Source of the DNA: Campylobacteraceae bacterium | Lineage (GTDB): Bacteria; Campylobacterota; Campylobacteria; Campylobacterales; Sulfurovaceae | Direction of reading: 5' to 3' | Length of the DNA stretch: 38,994 nt | NCBI GenBank assembly: GCA_027038275.1 | Contig: JALVXC010000104.1 | Location: 1 to 38,994 of the forward strand | Shown: piece by piece, positions 37,712 through 38,994 of the stretch | Position numbering within the stretch: position 1 is the first letter of the stretch | How the letters are laid out: each line of letters starts with the position of its first letter | Translations under genes and position numbers: made by a program | Notes under the pieces: generated by a model | What the model saw: the letters and a program-made list of their open reading frames with translations, nothing else | What the model was told of the DNA's origin: nothing | The model's database searches: none

Positions 37712-38994
37712 TCACGAAGAACAACTCACATAAGAAACCCCTGCAATATCAAAAAGCTCCATAGGTTTTTTTCGGTAGTACATCTGCTCTATCTCTTTAG
37801 ACTGCTCCTCATAAGGGCTGTTCATCACTTCTTGTAACTCATGAATTAAGCTATAGTCTCCATCAGTAGCTTTCTGATAGGCAGGGACTAAAAACCATTC
37901 ACGAAGAGTATATTTTGGGTTAACACTTTTCATCTGTTTAGAGAGTGCTTCACGCTCTTCTAATGAAGTGGTTTTAATAGCCTCTTGCCATTTTTGAAGC
38001 CACTCTGACCATCTATCCATTAACGCTTTATCAATATTTTCATTATAAAAGCTCTTGGTAAGTGGGTCAATCTCTGTTGGCAAATAGGAGAGTTCACGAA
38101 AGAAAATGGTGTAGTCTACAGAGGTTTCTATCATAAGTTTTATTAGCTCATTAAAGAGAGTTGCATCAAATCTTTGTAAGCCTAGTTTCGCTGTCCACAC
38201 CTTTATCATCGCTTGTTGCATGACTCTTGGGAACTCATCTTTAATTTTTTCTAAATGCTTTTGAGCCTCTTTGTTTGAAGCTAACAAAGGTTTTAGTGCT
38301 ACACAGAACATACCAAAGTTACGCTCTCCTGCTTGGGGTTGGTTCAAAAATGAGAAGTGAACACCTCCACCTGTCCACGGCTGATAGTGTGGGTCAAACC
38401 TATCCATAAACCCAAAAGGACCATAATCTAGTGTATATCCACCAACTGCTGTGTTGTCACTGTTGAAGTTTCCTTGACAATATCCTACTCTAATCCAATT
38501 AGCAATGAGTGAAGTGAGTCGGTCTCTAAAGGCTTTAGCTAGTAGAAGTACTTTCTCTTCTAAGGGTAAAGCTTCATCAATCTCATCGCCATACTCACGC
38601 TCTATAATGTGCAATACAATCTCTTCAAGCTCTTTAAGTGCATTGAGGTGTTCATCTTTTCTAGCACGACGACCAAAGAGTTCAACTTGCCCTACACGTA
38701 AAAAAGAGGGAGCAACACGTGTAGTAATTGCCACAGCCTCCTCTATCATCAACTCAGGGTCTTTAGAGTATGAGCCATTGTGAAACCATGGACGCTGAAC
38801 CCTCTCTGTTTGGGAGGTATAAAGTGTCAAAGAGCGTGAGGTAGGAATGCCAAGTGCATACATATGCTCTTGAGCCAAAAACTCACGCACACTTGAACGT
38901 AAAACAGCACGACCATCAGCCCCACGACAATATGGGGTTCTACCTCCACCTTTGAGTTGCATCTCATAACGTTTCCCATCAAACACCCCTTCAA
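37712..38994 (-). CDS. selO: protein adenylyltransferase SelO (YdiU), 5' end beyond the window
   Basis: [68 protein letters not shown]-terminal VSCSS; frame open to the window edge. Confidence 0.93.
   Translation of the reverse strand, partial: EGVFDGKRYEMQLKGGGRTPYCRGADGRAVLRSSVREFLAQEHMYALGIPTSRSLTLYTSQTERVQRPWFHNGSYSKDPELMIEEAVAITTRVAPSFLRVGQVELFGRRARKDEHLNALKELEEIVLHIIEREYGDEIDEALPLEEKVLLLAKAFRDRLTSLIANWIRVGYCQGNFNSDNTAVGGYTLDYGPFGFMDRFDPHYQPWTGGGVHFSFLNQPQAGERNFGMFCVALKPLLASNKEAQKHLEKIKDEFPRVMQQAMIKVWTAKLGLQRFDATLFNELIKLMIETSVDYTIFFRELSYLPTEIDPLTKSFYNENIDKALMDRWSEWLQKWQEAIKTTSLEEREALSKQMKSVNPKYTLREWFLVPAYQKATDGDYSLIHELQEVMNSPYEEQSKEIEQMYYRKKPMELFDIAGVSYVSCSS

Noticed and set aside
37631-37837. 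68-aa plus-strand ORF over repeat copy 2 and the selO end
   Set aside because: Runs over the repeat and antisense to selO; no RBS or domain support.

Overview
AT-rich window, most likely from a sulfur-oxidising Campylobacterota (Epsilonproteobacteria) chromosome; this is judged from gene content only (split sox cluster, futalosine-pathway MqnD, short BioB). From left to right: prfB; a tandem rhodanese; mqnD; a four-gene cassette (ABM-domain monooxygenase, class II aldolase, LsrK-type autoinducer-2 kinase, FAH-family hydrolase) with a REPIN-like double hairpin inside it; a minus-strand sox locus (soxC, soxD, soxY, soxZ, MBL, SoxW-like thioredoxin, MOSC, MBL, DUF302, DUF4395) with strong inverted repeats in several intercistronic gaps; topA; a dispersed phosphorelay (response regulator, hybrid kinase, PBP-like protein, stand-alone Hpt); TlpA-like thioredoxin plus a rhodanese-like protein without a catalytic Cys; bioB; an antiporter; ftsB-like; eno; a DUF1931 histone-fold protein; and a Crp/Fnr regulator. 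From about 32.5 to 37.7 kb there is an accessory, decaying region: an ogt/MGMT remnant, two AAA/DUF4143 ATPases (one split by an in-frame stop), a phzF remnant, a PIN toxin-antitoxin pair, a HigBA-type pair with an operator palindrome in its promoter, and a 37-bp direct repeat bracketing 2.7 kb next to selO. The most interesting items are the LsrK/aldolase/ABM/FAH cassette, the REPIN-like element, the decayed genes missed by the ORF track, and the apparently leaderless HigB promoter. No CRISPR array, rRNA or tRNA was recognised.
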